Shown in pieces: positions 1 through 10,687 of a stretch of 58,575 nucleotides of DNA. The notes under the pieces were generated by a model that had not been told where the DNA came from, did not search any database, and saw nothing but the letters and a program-made list of their open reading frames with translations. Within the stretch, counting starts at the first letter, position 1; the number at the start of each line of letters is the position of its first letter. Source of the stretch: Hymenochaete sp. R1 (taxonomy: Eukaryota; Basidiomycota; Agaricomycetes; Hymenochaetales; Hymenochaetaceae). The stretch is from positions 1-58,575 of the forward strand of contig JAFREE010000149.1 in assembly GCA_019400425.1 (NCBI GenBank). The letters run 5' to 3'. The translations under genes and the position numbers were made by a program.

Positions 1-430
1 CAGGAATCTGACTAATCAGGGTCACGTGACAGCGACCTGAGGATCAAGAGGTTAGCACCCGAGCTCCGGCTCTAAGTGACTAACAGACTGAGTTCGAGTA
101 AGATATCCCACCCAGGGATAGTCTTATAAGACAGGAGACAAGAGACAAGATGTATTGACCGGAAGAGACAGAAGGTCAAATCTAAGGTACAAAGGCTACA
201 AGGTGAGGTCCTTATATAGGCCACCCGTCTACAAGGCTGTGCAATAGTACAAGGGAAGAAACGTACAAATAAGGAAGGCGTCTTGGTAAGATGCTGACTG
301 ATGCTGTGCACAGATCACATGCGATCATGTGCACGGAAGGTCAAAGAACAATAAAGAATATGATGACAAATGAAGAAATGAAGTAATAGGGTATGCTTAC
401 CAAGCGTATGAACGGTGTTGAACCGTAACA
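1..430 (-). mobile_element. Partial LTR of a retrotransposon (Ty3/Gypsy-like), reverse orientation
   Basis: Read on the minus strand, the segment starts at 430 with TGTTACGGTTCAAC, a typical 5' LTR end. It has a promoter-like GCCTATATAAGG at about 222-211, CT-rich sequence downstream of it, and no sustained coding frame. The other LTR end is not in the window, so this may be a solo LTR or the outer end of an element extending left. TG-start, internal TATA box and non-coding nature are seen directly. The Gypsy assignment is inferred from general resemblance to basidiomycete LTRs and was not tested by a database match. Confidence 0.5.
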
Positions 431-484
431 CACGCGGCCGATAGCCGGGTGCCCACTCCTTTTGGCATTACTCACCAGCCATCA

Positions 485-860
485 AAGGTCGGTCGATATG
501 TCCCCTGGACCCCGGCCTCTGGCCGATCTGGCCGCCAAATATGTCCCCTGGTCTCCGGCCTTCCCTCCGGACCGGGCCTTCCGATATGTCCCCCGGTCCC
601 TGGCCTCCTTCCTAATTGGGAACGCCGAAGTTTCTCCGTATGTCCCCTTGTCCCCCGGCCCTTCATAGGATTGTCGCGGGTCCTTCTGCCAGCCATAAGC
701 GAAATTTACGTGACCGTGGGAAGAGATATCTATATATAGTAATAAAGGCCGGATAACAAGGGACATAGTCGATCGTTCCATTTTGGGAAGAGGCCGGGGG
801 CTGAGGGACATACGGAAGCTCCGGCCCGGCTTCCGGAGGGACATATTGGAGGGTCGGTTT
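485..860. repeat. GC-rich inverted repeat of TATGTCCC-motif units
   Basis: Four forward copies of an ATATGTCCCCYGG-type motif followed by C/G-rich spacers begin near 495, 537, 580 and 637. Three copies in inverse orientation (GGGACATA) lie near 760, 804 and 838. The two arms share spacer text as well, such as CCGGGCC..TTCCG and CCCGGCCTC, so the block is an imperfect large inverted repeat around a more AT-rich centre near 700-745. ORFs that cross it are by-products of the repeat. It may be a foldback element or a damaged minisatellite. Confidence 0.6.
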
Positions 861-1332
861 TGCCACCGGCCTTATACCCGATTGTCATGGGTCCTCGGGC
901 ACGGCTACAAATTTTCTCGGAAGAAACGACGCGTCGCGCTCTTGACGTTCGCCCTTCATCACCGCCGCCAAAGTGGGACGCCCTCGCTGCTGTAGAAGCT
1001 CATTTATCTATAGAAACAAAATAAACTGCTTCTGTCTAGATCCTTCATGTGTCCGGATACTCGATCGTTGCAGTCTATCGGCTGGAAACAAAGCATCGCT
1101 TTTCAAACGCGTTCGACACAGACCCGGTACACGTAGAAAGGCCCGCAAGTTGAGTAAGTTGAACAACTCGATTTTTCAAATTTGAGTTATTTAAGGGCCA
1201 GTGCCGATGCCATGGTGAGCGTGTGCGGGTCCCAAGCAAATATAGAACAACATTTATGTATTTACTGAGACTTCGTTGCAGATCAGACTGGCGTGGTTCC
1301 CCCGAGTTTGAGTCTGATCGACGCTGGCTCTC

Positions 1333-1900
1333 GTCGAGGCTAGTGAACACCCCTTCCTCTGGAAACTGCTCTCGTCAAAGAAAATGCTGGACGTCGTGGA
1401 CAACGGCTCTCCTTCTACTAGTTCTAGCCTTGGTCTTGGCTCCGGCTCTCTTGGCGGCTTGTCTGGCTCTCGGAATTTGCCCAACATCGCTCAGTTTGGT
1501 GTCGTAGTGTGTCAATTGTGGCCCCCCTCTTGTTTCTTCGGTCTTCGCCAGTTCATCCAGACCCCCTCCGAGCGACTTCCCGAAGAAGCACTCGACCTGG
1601 CCCACGTACAGTACTGAGGAATCTTCGAAGAAACATCCAATTCACGGCGCCTGCAGTGCACTCAAGCAAGCCATCTGCAAGCTGGACCCGAAGTGGTGTC
1701 CGCCAGACTCCGCCTTGTATCGATGCGTCGCCTCAGCCAAGAATCTCGCGATCCCGAAGGTTATCGATGAATACGAATGCGACAAGTTAGTTATCTTCGA
1801 TTGTGAGGACCGGTATATCCCGCTCTTTATTAAGCAAGTCGATGCCAAAGTCAACGTCTTCAACGTCTGCGAGGGGATCACGCGCGCAGTGTCGTCAACT
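1333..1900 (+). CDS. Possible exons of an unidentified protein
   Basis: I do not recognise this protein. Two stretches read like coding sequence. The first, about 1318-1500, includes SEHPFLWKLLSSKKMLDVVD. The second, about 1508-1880 in another frame, includes KQAICKLDPKWCPPDSALYR and YECDKLVIFDCEDRYIPLF. An intron near 1500-1560 or a frameshift would be needed to join them, and no join I tried was clean. No start codon is fixed. It lies between an LTR and a decayed array, so it may be a relic or part of a transposable element. A reverse ORF of 135 aa overlaps it but is less protein-like. Confidence 0.3.
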
Positions 1901-2247
1901 ATCATTGATGCTTCTCCTTCATCACCTACCCATCCACTTGTGCTCGTTTCAAGTTGCTCCTTCCCATCTCTATTGCGTGGCTTGGGAAATAGACGCTTGA
2001 TCCTGTCAAGTACCCCACGAGCCCGAGCGGTCACACTTGTGGTGACCATGCACTCGGCACCAAAGAGGGCGTATGTCTTCGATGCTTTCTTCGTATGTCA
2101 CTTTTATCAGCACTCTCAGCTCGAACACTGATTGCTATTTAAGTCTCCGTTTCGGTTCCGATGGAGATGCAACTTTGTATGAGTGATTATTGTTGTGTGG
2201 GGATTTGTTCTATTAGTTGAGTTTGTTCTTCGTCACGGAAGGCGAGT

Positions 2248-2284
2248 TGGCCTCTGGAAAGCCTGATCAACTTTCCAGAGGCCA
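2248..2284. repeat. Perfect 14-bp inverted repeat (hairpin)
   Basis: TGGCCTCTGGAAAG (2248-2261) and CTTTCCAGAGGCCA (2271-2284) are exact reverse complements around a 9-nt loop. Pairing continues outward for three more bases (2244-2246 with 2286-2288) after one mismatch. Function unknown; it sits about 24 bp upstream of the possible ATG at 2308. Confidence 0.75.
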
Positions 2285-2307
2285 TCTCCCTTTTAACTGA
2301 CTATTTT

Positions 2308-2625
2308 ATGCCAGATCTTCCTAGGGCAGTTACTGACGGTCGCGTCTCGGCTTCTTGTCTTGTGAGTTTGCTTCTCCCGTTCATCAAATTAATGTCTTTC
2401 CTTCCGCTCCTCACTTCCGTAAATTGACATCCCTCTCTCATTCATATCCCCTATGCCCAGGCTCCAGCCGCTATCCACCATCTCGAAGCCCTTGATATTG
2501 TCGCTTGCGTGTCCTCAAACCTCAGGCGTGAGCGACTCTTCTTTCAGTTTACCGAACATTGCAAACCTCTCGGAGTCGACTTCCAAACTACATATGAGGC
2601 GATTACGTCCTCTTGCTCCTCGTAA
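2308..2625 (+). CDS. Possible two-exon fragment, unidentified
   Basis: ATG at 2308 opens 18 codons to a GTGAGT donor at 2362. The next exon, 2461-2625, follows a CCCAG acceptor in phase and reads 54 codons to TAA, including HHLEALDIVACVSSNLRRER and FTEHCKPLGVDFQTTYEA. The joined product is 72 aa. It could equally be the 3' end of the gene seen around 1333-1900. No domain was recognised. Coding character rests on open frame, good splice sites and composition only. Confidence 0.3.
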
Positions 2626-2639
2626 TTAGGTTGATTCCA

Positions 2640-4210
2640 CTTCCTGTATGCGGTGGTAAACCGACACACTTACCGACGCCTTTCATTTTCCCGTCTTTTC
2701 TGCACCTTTTTGTTGACCTTAATCGTGTTCTTTTGTCCAGATACTTTGAGTGCGCGATGATTGGTCATTCGCATAGTCTTTTGAAGCCGGTATCTCTATT
2801 CAAACATCGCCTAGCATGTCTTCTTCACCGTAGCTAAGTCTATCTCCTATATCGCCGGCGGTGGTGGGCCGGCACACTTACCATCGCCTTTCCTTTTCTC
2901 CTTTATTCACTATGGGCAACCCTATTGACTATTTTCTCCAACTTCAATCTCAGTCTAGATCCTTCGAATGTAAATGCGAGATCAATCTTTCACGCCAAGC
3001 CAAGGTCTCTGGTCAATCTTTCCATTAGAGCAGCGCTAGCGCATCTCCCTTGCCACAGCTAAGTCATTTCTTATACTACAGGCGGTGGAGAGCTGGCACA
3101 CTCTCTATTGTCTTCTCTTCACTTCTTGACACGCATATACACTCCCTGACATCGCTTGCCTTAGCTTCAGCCCAGATATCTCGGCACCCTCATTGGCAGG
3201 GCTTCAACGCTTCATGGATGCTGAGTTACCACACTCTTCACCATCCCTCATTTCATGTACTTGACCGCTATTATGACAGATGTCCTCTTTTCTTTATCCT
3301 AGATTTCCTCAAATTCCTGCCGCTGTCGGCAATCGAGCCTTTTCAACTTGCGGCCTTTTCGTCAATCATACCCTTTTCCTCCGTCATCATGGTTCTTCAA
3401 TGTTAATTAACAAGACTGAACACTCAGATATTCGACACTAGTACTATCGTGACGGGCGTGCGTATCGTCGGCCCTTTGATAACTGATTCATTGTTTAGTG
3501 AGTCATATTTCCCCTTAATACGGCGGCGAGATTGGCACACTCGTTGACGCTCTTTCCCTTCCCTTCCCTTCTTCGTCCATGGATGCTGCTAATATTGATT
3601 TCCTCCTCTTTTTCATAGACATCACACCGTCTTTTGCAAGATCGTAAGGACTCTCAAGATCCAGTGTGTAGAGTTCAAACAAGTTGAGTCTTGATTTCTT
3701 CACGCAACTGGGCTATGAAGGGCCGGCACACCCTTTGTCGTCCATCACCGTGATGTTCACTGTAGTTATGATGGATAACTCTTTATATCGTCTAGATCGG
3801 GTCAAGCAAACTCCTTGCACCACTTTTTCTCTTCTTCGCGCACGCCGTTACACAAGATCCTGAATATATGCACCATTTAACATCCAACTATTTGCCGCCT
3901 TTTTCGGCGTTCTTAAGTAAACAAGTCATACCACCCTTCCTCCTTCCCCAACTCACGGCAGCGAGCTAGGTAAACCCGGCGTCCTCCACTGAGTCCACTC
4001 TCCCCTCACCTTCTTCAAATCCCTCCTACTTCGCGTCATGAAAGTCATTGATTTTACACTATCCTTTTGTCTTGTAGGCACAAGGCGTCATCGGCACGGT
4101 TTCTCAAAAATCCAAAGAATTCCGTGAAATGAGCTTCAAAAGCTAAGTTTTTTTCTCGTATAAATGGATGGCGGCGAGCCGGCACACTCGCTGCCGTCCA
4201 TCATCATGCC
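2640..4210. repeat. Decayed tandem array, ~200-220 bp units
   Basis: A ~35-45 bp motif close to GGCGGYGRGCCGGCACACTY followed by a pyrimidine-rich stretch recurs near 2652, 2857, 3081, 3522, 3713 and 4168, with a weaker copy near 3962. Spacings are about 205, 224, 441 (two units), 191, 249 and 206. Between motifs other blocks also recur in order, for example GTCCAGATACTTTGAGTG at 2737 against GTCTAGATCCTTCGAATG at 2953, and CACCGTAGCTAAGTC against CCACAGCTAAGTC. Small ORFs inside are not credible genes. Confidence 0.6.
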
Positions 4211-5179
4211 TTTGTCTGTTGAGATGATTGAAGCCTTTTTTTGCAGTTTAGGTTTATCGAGGCAACCAACCGACACGTATCCCTGTTTGTCTTCATTGAC
4301 TACGACAAGTGGCTTTCCAGTTTTATCAGCCCTCCAATGATCGATTTACATCCGTCTGCGTCCTTCTGGGCTAAACAAGTATTCATCTTCTCCATCCTAA
4401 ATTAATTTCTATATTCCCCTTCGTTCTCTGTGTGTATTGCAACTAACCTATTGTAATTCCGCGCTATTTTTCTGGCCGTTATCCAGCTACATTATCTTGG
4501 TGACACATTTACCCAGTCGGTCGTGTACCTATGAGAGCAACCTTCTAACCCTAACCCAACCCGAATTTAATTTAATTTTTTTTCTTTATTTCAAATACTC
4601 AATAAAATAGCTAGTTAAATGATCGATGAGCATTCCGGCGTACAGTGCAATGTTTCTAGGGCAGTGGCATGATGCGGAAAGATCGCAATTGACTTGCATG
4701 ACGCAGTATACGATGTTTCATTTCGAGAACCTACCTCGCCGTGACTCCGAGTCAGAAAGTAAGCAAAAGCGAATACTCCTTTTCCTTTACTATGAGACGA
4801 ATTTATGCGAAAAGTAGTACATGTGGCATTATAATCTACCCAATACTGTCGGACTTAAGTAAAAACATGCAGCCCAGGCTTGTTTGACAAAAATATATTC
4901 AGTATAGTAAATTCATCTTCTGGCTTCCCGGGCCGCCAATGAGGTTCGGGACATCATGATCTGCGTCGCTTTACTTCCAATTCAATGAGAGTTAAAGAAC
5001 AGAAGCTCAAATCTGCACCCGATGCACATGTACATAATGTGTCAGGTGCTCCGTCCTTCAATCTTTGCCACGTCATGAACCTCGAAAAGGGTGAGTGGAT
5101 ATGAGAATGCGGGGTAGAATGCGGGGAACCATTGTTTTGAACCCGCAAAAAGTCACTTCTCGTACATCTTTCCGTTCAA
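4211..5179. other. Intergenic, no recognised gene
   Basis: AT-rich non-coding sequence between the decayed array and the 3' end of the GRASP gene. It contains a short T-run-rich stretch near 4560-4620. No ORF has protein-like composition. The last ~250 bp are the likely 3' UTR and terminator of the minus-strand GRASP gene. Confidence 0.5.
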
Positions 5180-6410
5180 TCATTGAGAAATTTGAGGCAC
5201 GGGAGAAGGTGCAGCTCGTATCGGCGGATCTAAGTAATGCGGGGAAGAATGGTCGATGTTTGAATCGGGGTTAAGGCTCAATCCATCTTGTAATGAACCT
5301 TGGCGGCGAGGTTCTGTACTGCGGGCGTGATTAGAGTCATGTATATTCTCCGCGTATTCTTCCGTATCAGCTGGAATGAATGTTTCTGCGTTCTCTAGAT
5401 CTTGGTCGGAGCCGGTATCTTGGTCTTGAACCCGAGGTATGCGATGCAAGAGGCCATAGCTTGAAAGATCGTCAGTATTTCCGAGTAGTAGATCGAATGT
5501 CTATTTCTCACCCAAAAACACAACCCAGAAGACCCTCTCCGCCCCATTGTCTGTTGGGAACGAGAACGACCTCTCTCAATGTGCTATAAGCGACCGTCAA
5601 CACCTTCATGTGAAGAAATAGGGAAAGAAAGGAGTAAACACACTTGAAGTCATAAGAGTATACATAGACTCGTAAGGGTTTATCCTCGTGCTAAAAGCAG
5701 AATGAGCTGCGATACGAGTGGATAAATGAACTCTACTTGCCGCCTCGACTAAGTCATAGAAATCGCTCTCGGACGAAAGTACGCCTCCCGACCAACCGAT
5801 GATCCAGTCACCGTACGGAACGAGACCCGCGCTCTCTGCCGGGCTATTTTCGAGAATATCCAAGACGTGCCAGACGTTGTCTAGCGACATCCCGAAGACA
5901 GTATTGTAAGTAATGCAGAACACTTGAGAGCTTTAGCTGATTATCCTCACCCAGCGAGAACTCAGGTTCGCAGACCCGCATGCTGAGACCCAATAATGAT
6001 GGCTGGGTTTGCGTTTTGTCGTCGTCATCATCTACCGTGGTCAGAGACCATTTGCGGGAGGGAAATATCGAAACACCTAAATGATTATAAGTAGCGCGTT
6101 CAGTGTAAAGAGAGCGTGCATTTATTGAGACATACTGAGAACGATAGAGAAACTCACGTCGAACTGACTGTCCTTTATTACTCCATACAAGCAATTCCAA
6201 CTTTTTCCCTTCATGTTCCTCCACGACGCGCTCGAAATCATGCGCCTCGATGTTGGCGGCTTGATTTTTATTTGATGGGTCTTCGTAGCCTACGATAAAA
6301 TCGAAGAAGGGTTCTAGATCGGTTTGGGAAGCCGGGGAGCCTGGTGCTACTCTTAGGACATGTAAGCCCTTCTTCGGAGTTGACCCTGGCACAGATTGTC
6401 CAGCTCCCAT
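5180..6410 (-). CDS. Golgi reassembly-stacking protein (GRASP55/65 family)
   Basis: Peripheral Golgi protein that tethers membranes and supports conventional and unconventional secretion. Six exons fit in frame (6410-6158, 6076-5951, 5880-5732, 5690-5644, 5574-5512, 5459-5180), giving 305 aa. The N-terminus MGAGQSVPGS carries Gly2, the N-myristoylation position of metazoan GRASPs. PDZ1 covers about residues 1-100 (GLHVLRVAPGSPASQTDLEP, FFDFIVGYEDPS). PDZ2 covers about 120-215 (NVWHVLDILENSPAESAGLV, PYGDWIIGW, LVPNRQWGGEGLLGC, YGLLHRIP). A polar, disordered tail of about 85 residues follows and is shorter than the animal SPR region. The exon 3 donor (GTTCAT) is weak, so that junction is the least certain. 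Confidence 0.93.
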
Positions 6411-8011
6411 CCAACGATTGTGATGGTTGCGTCTTTTACAATGATGATGCGAAGCTGACAGTAGTATTGGTTGAAGTTGGAGTGATCATTGAAGTCAACT
6501 CGAGCGTCTCACCGCCGCAGGATCGGCGTGCCATAAAATCTCACGTGCGTGCAATAATTGGATGATTGAATTTGTATTTGCCGAGATATCGATCGGTGTT
6601 TCCGAATGCACTCTTCTCTTTATTATCTTATCGAAAAATAAAGAGACAGGAGGGAAGCTCTGCAAATAAGGAATTGGTCGGATAACATATCATACTTACA
6701 ATTACTATTATAGTGGCTACGGAAAAATCAATGCAATCTTTGATACCAAAGTCTCCCACAATTTGTTCAATGATACACACGTGAAAGGGTATTGATACAC
6801 GCTGGAGCGACCTGGAAAATGGGTCTTAGATTATCAGAGTTGAGAAAGCAAACTAGCTGTTCAAGGTTTTACGAGAAGTTTTAGGCGCATGTGGTAGCCA
6901 CGATAAGTGCCCGGTACGGCCTGCAAAATAGGATTGGGACGACCTTATCGACCTGAGAATAATCATGACATGGGCCATGACGAGATCTATTCGCGAACCA
7001 ACAGCTTCTCCCATCCTGTCGTATGCACGAACAAGCGGGAGAAAGAAACGAGTCCGCGGTAGCCTGTTTTGTCGCATAACCTATGATATGCCATGGTCTA
7101 ACCGATGTTCAACCGTTGCCCCGTACATGCACCGCATGTTACTTCGAACAGCTTGCTTTTGCACGCTGGTTTCTGAACGAAAAGATGATCACATGTGCGC
7201 AGAACACCGAGCTCGCCTTGAACTGGATAATCGTGTCTGAGTGTCTTTCGGGCAGCAAAACAATATGTCCGCAAATCCTCCCGCGACATTCGGAGCCGTT
7301 TCGTTTTCGCAGAGGGACCCCTACAACCGCTGAACGGTTTACACGCCAGTTTTCAAACTTACACCACACTAAATTCTATCCAGAATGAGGCAACAAACCT
7401 CTTTGATGCAAGACAAATTCGTCATTCCGTGCGTGCTCTTAATTCTGCTGGAAGAACGTTTGGATGTGGGGGACCAGACGGAACCATCCCCGACAGATTT
7501 CTCAAATTCTATATATTAGTCCGGTACAGCGTTCTTCTGCCGACCGGCACTCCAGAGCGGGAAGGTCTTGGGGGAACTAGCTGCAGAGAAAAGATTATAA
7601 TAAAAGAGCATCAAGCTCTGCGTTTTGATGAGGCTTCTGGAGCGACAAAGCGCGCTGGAGCTCGGCCTTCGGGGCTCAGAGCATCGACAATCCCATTGAA
7701 ATTTGAGCTTGCAGGAAGGAGAGAGAAAAGGAAGGAAGGCAGAGGAAAGACGACGTAGGGATTGAAGGAGAAGAGCCTTGACTTACTCGAGTCGACAAGC
7801 GAAAAGTGATCGACACAGGACGGAACGGCGAAAACACGCTGACGCCCAAGGCTGTCTTTGCCAAAGTTGACATCGTTGCCTCTGTTCTCTACGTTTCTTA
7901 GACCACGGTCAACGGCAAATAAGGCCTCTTCTTGTCGTCGAGGACGATGTCGTACGTGTTTCTTGATTTGTGATGAATGGATGACTGATGAAATGGTGTC
8001 ACAGCTGATCC
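6411..8011. other. Intergenic, no confident gene
   Basis: This 1.6-kb gap separates divergently transcribed genes: GRASP on the minus strand and the helical-repeat gene on the plus strand. Several ORFs of 60-136 aa occur on both strands but none has a recognisable domain. The minus-strand reading around 7790-7960 has protein-like text and a GTAAGT donor, yet no satisfactory full gene model. Promoters of both flanking genes must lie here; no clear core element was seen. Confidence 0.4.
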
Positions 8012-10687
8012 ATGTTCTCATGCTCTCTTTGCTTTCGTCGACTGCGTCTCACACCCTTTCCCCTGCTATCTCGCGCAATTCTGCACCGAAGCCTTGCTAC
8101 GCCGGCTTATGGAATAAAGCGCAAGCTTACGGAGCCAACGTCTCTCCACGCTGTCCACGAAGGTGTTTCTTCGCCTCCATCCGCTTCAAGCAGCAACGTC
8201 CGTCCAACCGACCTGTATTCAGAGGACATCGGAAACGCCACCGATGATTTTCTCCTAAGTCGTCTCGAAGAAGGATGCAAACGCTACGGCGGTCTCAACA
8301 TGAAATCTATTCCTACAGCTAGAAGCCGACCAACCCCCAAAGGCCGTGCTTCATCATTTTCCAAAGTGAAGGCGTTCCTCGAACTCTGCCGTCGACGCTC
8401 ACACGTATTGAGGGACGCTTCCCCCGAAGCTCTGACATCCGTTATCACCGAGTCACCAATCACTGAACTGACGAAAATTGTGGATGGAGTAATTCTGGTT
8501 TACAAGACAATTCCTCACGACGAACTCGATCCGATTTCTCGGCAGCGGTGTCTTGCGTTGCAGCGTATCTTACACTTTATTATTGCGCACAACGTGGTAA
8601 AACCTCATAGCGTCATCGAGTTGTTTGAAGTCTTTGTTTCGACCTGCACAAAGCACGAAGTCTTGCCCGTCTTCTCACCAGACTGCCTGGCGGGCCTAAC
8701 GAGATTATATCATGGTCGCCCGCCTCACTGGTTCGATTCGAATGAAAAGGCACTACAAGCCCTCTTTACGGCCCTGCAGAGCGCGTCTTACGAGTCGAAA
8801 ATCTCGCCCTTGTGGAAAGCATCGCGCAAACTCGACAGACGTCGACATTTTCGTTCGAACATTACTTGGAACTTACTGGTTCTCGTGAAAGTCCTTCTGG
8901 ACCACGAGAAGAACGAGCAGGCGTTGAACTTGATCCAGGTACTTGTGGACAAGGAGATCATACCTGCCCACGCCGTTGATGACACTTTTTCAACATCTCA
9001 CTTTCGTGACTTTGCCTTGTCGATACTTGTGCGATCGTGCACCCATTTCCGATGGTCAGCTGGCGTAGCGAGACTACTTCAGTCTGAGGATTGGGGTCGA
9101 CAGGAATCGCTCGATCATTATACTTTCATAACCAACGAAATACTGGCAGACCTTACAGTGGATGACCCACGTTCCCTGAAAGGCTGTGCGCAGATCATTC
9201 GAAATATCGTGAAGTGTAATCCAAGAATACGACTCAAGGACAACCTCATTCATCGATTCTTGGTCAAAGCCCGAGATACGGGTGCGACATCAGCAGCTGA
9301 AATATTTGTTGCTGCTTTGTATTCGCGTCAAGTCCGACAACGCCAGACATATAGCCTCACTGGCAACTCCTATTTGCTCTGGCTTCTAGATCATCTCATT
9401 CATGGATGCAAGAATAAATTACTGGGAAAATTATTAGCGCAGGATCTTGTCAAGGCGTCGAAACCTATGGATCCGTTAATACGTGGCAATGCACTCGCAT
9501 TGTGCGCCTCTGGAAGCTTTATCACGGAGACTCGAGACATGTGGAATCGATATAGTGTCGGTTCGGATAGGAACATGGTCACCGGTCATGCCCGATGCAT
9601 GCTAAGGATCGTCAAGCTATTCGGCAAAGTAAAAGATAACGGTAACTCGGAATCCTTGGAATCGTTCGGTGAAGGAGTAGCAGAGTCGTCTGGCAACACT
9701 CAGGACACGAGCAAGAGGTGTCGGAAACGCACAATAATCGAAGGGGTCCCCTTATTCATTCCGGACGACGGCTCTGAGGTCGCTGTAACGCCATTAAACG
9801 GCAGAGACAGGCCTATTATTGGCGGCGAATGTCCAGTTATAAACAATATCACGACACCAAACTTATCCGCTGATAATAACTCGCAGTTCGATTGTCTCGA
9901 TCCGAAAGCCGATAGCAATCGTGGATTTGCTGTGAAAGTGCTTGAAGCTTTCCGGAAAGCAAAGGAACCTTTCGAGCAGGCTTCCCACTATGACCTCAAT
10001 GCATACGCTCGTGCTTCAGAAATTTTGGGGCTCGTTCGACAGAGCATGCGTTCATTCAACGTCCTTCTTGACCGAAAGGAAATTCCAGATCCACACGATC
10101 TACACGTCCCCTTGATGGCAATGTCAGCGAGAGACGCGTCCCAAGCAAGCAAGTTGCTCATCAAGATACTGAACCACGGTGTTAGTGTCAATGCAAACAT
10201 AACTTCGGCTGTTATTTTAGGTGCTGTGAAGCAAGGTCAGATGCAGTTAGCTATTGACACATACGAAGAGCTCCTGCGACTTCGCAAGGCTGAAATAACA
10301 CTGGAGGTGACTGCGGCTCTCTTGGCACTCTATCTTCGAAGCGCTGTTGGCATCGAAGCGGGCGGCACTCAAGCTGAGGCATTGCGCAGACAAGCTTTGG
10401 ATCGAGCGTATGACCTTGTTATCGGGAGTCGTCACGCCGACGTTGCCGATGCGGACAACCTGGGCGAACGGTGCGTCGGAACCGCATTGCGAGCGAGAGA
10501 TGCCGAGATGGCCTTTCGATTCTGGAAGTTGCTCATGTACAGGAGGGAGCGAAGGGCCAGCGAGGACTACAAAAGAGTGCGGGGTTCGATCACGGACGCT
10601 GTACGCAAGGCGATCTCCGAGGGGCGCATTGGTGAACGAGAGGGGTGTCAGATGGTGGAGGAATTGGGGCAGAATACCGAAAATTAG
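8012..10687 (+). CDS. Mitochondrial helical-repeat (PPR/TPR-like) protein, intronless
   Basis: One uninterrupted 891-aa reading frame, unusual in this intron-rich window. The first ~35 residues are rich in Arg, Leu and Ser with no acidic residue (MFSCSLCFRRLRLTPFPLLS, then RAILHRSLATPAYG), as expected for a mitochondrial presequence. The remainder is mostly predicted alpha helix, with pairs of amphipathic segments such as RAYDLVIGSRHADVADADNL and TALRARDAEMAFRFWKLLMY, resembling pentatricopeptide/tetratricopeptide repeat proteins of organellar RNA metabolism. A low-complexity region (about 540-620) interrupts the helices. The family assignment is inference from composition and layout; no single repeat was matched with certainty. 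An alternative is a lineage-specific mitochondrial helical protein. Confidence 0.8.
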   Translation: MFSCSLCFRRLRLTPFPLLSRAILHRSLATPAYGIKRKLTEPTSLHAVHEGVSSPPSASSSNVRPTDLYSEDIGNATDDFLLSRLEEGCKRYGGLNMKSIPTARSRPTPKGRASSFSKVKAFLELCRRRSHVLRDASPEALTSVITESPITELTKIVDGVILVYKTIPHDELDPISRQRCLALQRILHFIIAHNVVKPHSVIELFEVFVSTCTKHEVLPVFSPDCLAGLTRLYHGRPPHWFDSNEKALQALFTALQSASYESKISPLWKASRKLDRRRHFRSNITWNLLVLVKVLLDHEKNEQALNLIQVLVDKEIIPAHAVDDTFSTSHFRDFALSILVRSCTHFRWSAGVARLLQSEDWGRQESLDHYTFITNEILADLTVDDPRSLKGCAQIIRNIVKCNPRIRLKDNLIHRFLVKARDTGATSAAEIFVAALYSRQVRQRQTYSLTGNSYLLWLLDHLIHGCKNKLLGKLLAQDLVKASKPMDPLIRGNALALCASGSFITETRDMWNRYSVGSDRNMVTGHARCMLRIVKLFGKVKDNGNSESLESFGEGVAESSGNTQDTSKRCRKRTIIEGVPLFIPDDGSEVAVTPLNGRDRPIIGGECPVINNITTPNLSADNNSQFDCLDPKADSNRGFAVKVLEAFRKAKEPFEQASHYDLNAYARASEILGLVRQSMRSFNVLLDRKEIPDPHDLHVPLMAMSARDASQASKLLIKILNHGVSVNANITSAVILGAVKQGQMQLAIDTYEELLRLRKAEITLEVTAALLALYLRSAVGIEAGGTQAEALRRQALDRAYDLVIGSRHADVADADNLGERCVGTALRARDAEMAFRFWKLLMYRRERRASEDYKRVRGSITDAVRKAISEGRIGEREGCQMVEELGQNTEN

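Noticed and set aside
482..844. ORFs across the GC-rich palindrome
   Set aside because: Periodic Pro/Gly/Arg text produced by the repeat unit in several frames and both strands.
1642..2049. 135-aa minus-strand ORF
   Set aside because: Overlaps plus-strand frames with more protein-like content; no recognisable motif.
4548..4562. CCCTAACCCAACCC as a telomeric relic
   Set aside because: About one and a half CCCTAA-like units only; too short to mean anything.
7611..8021. Possible small gene on the minus strand
   Set aside because: The text around 7790-7960 looks coding and has a GTAAGT donor, but the start overlaps the start of the 891-aa gene and the downstream exon gives only a short unrelated tail.
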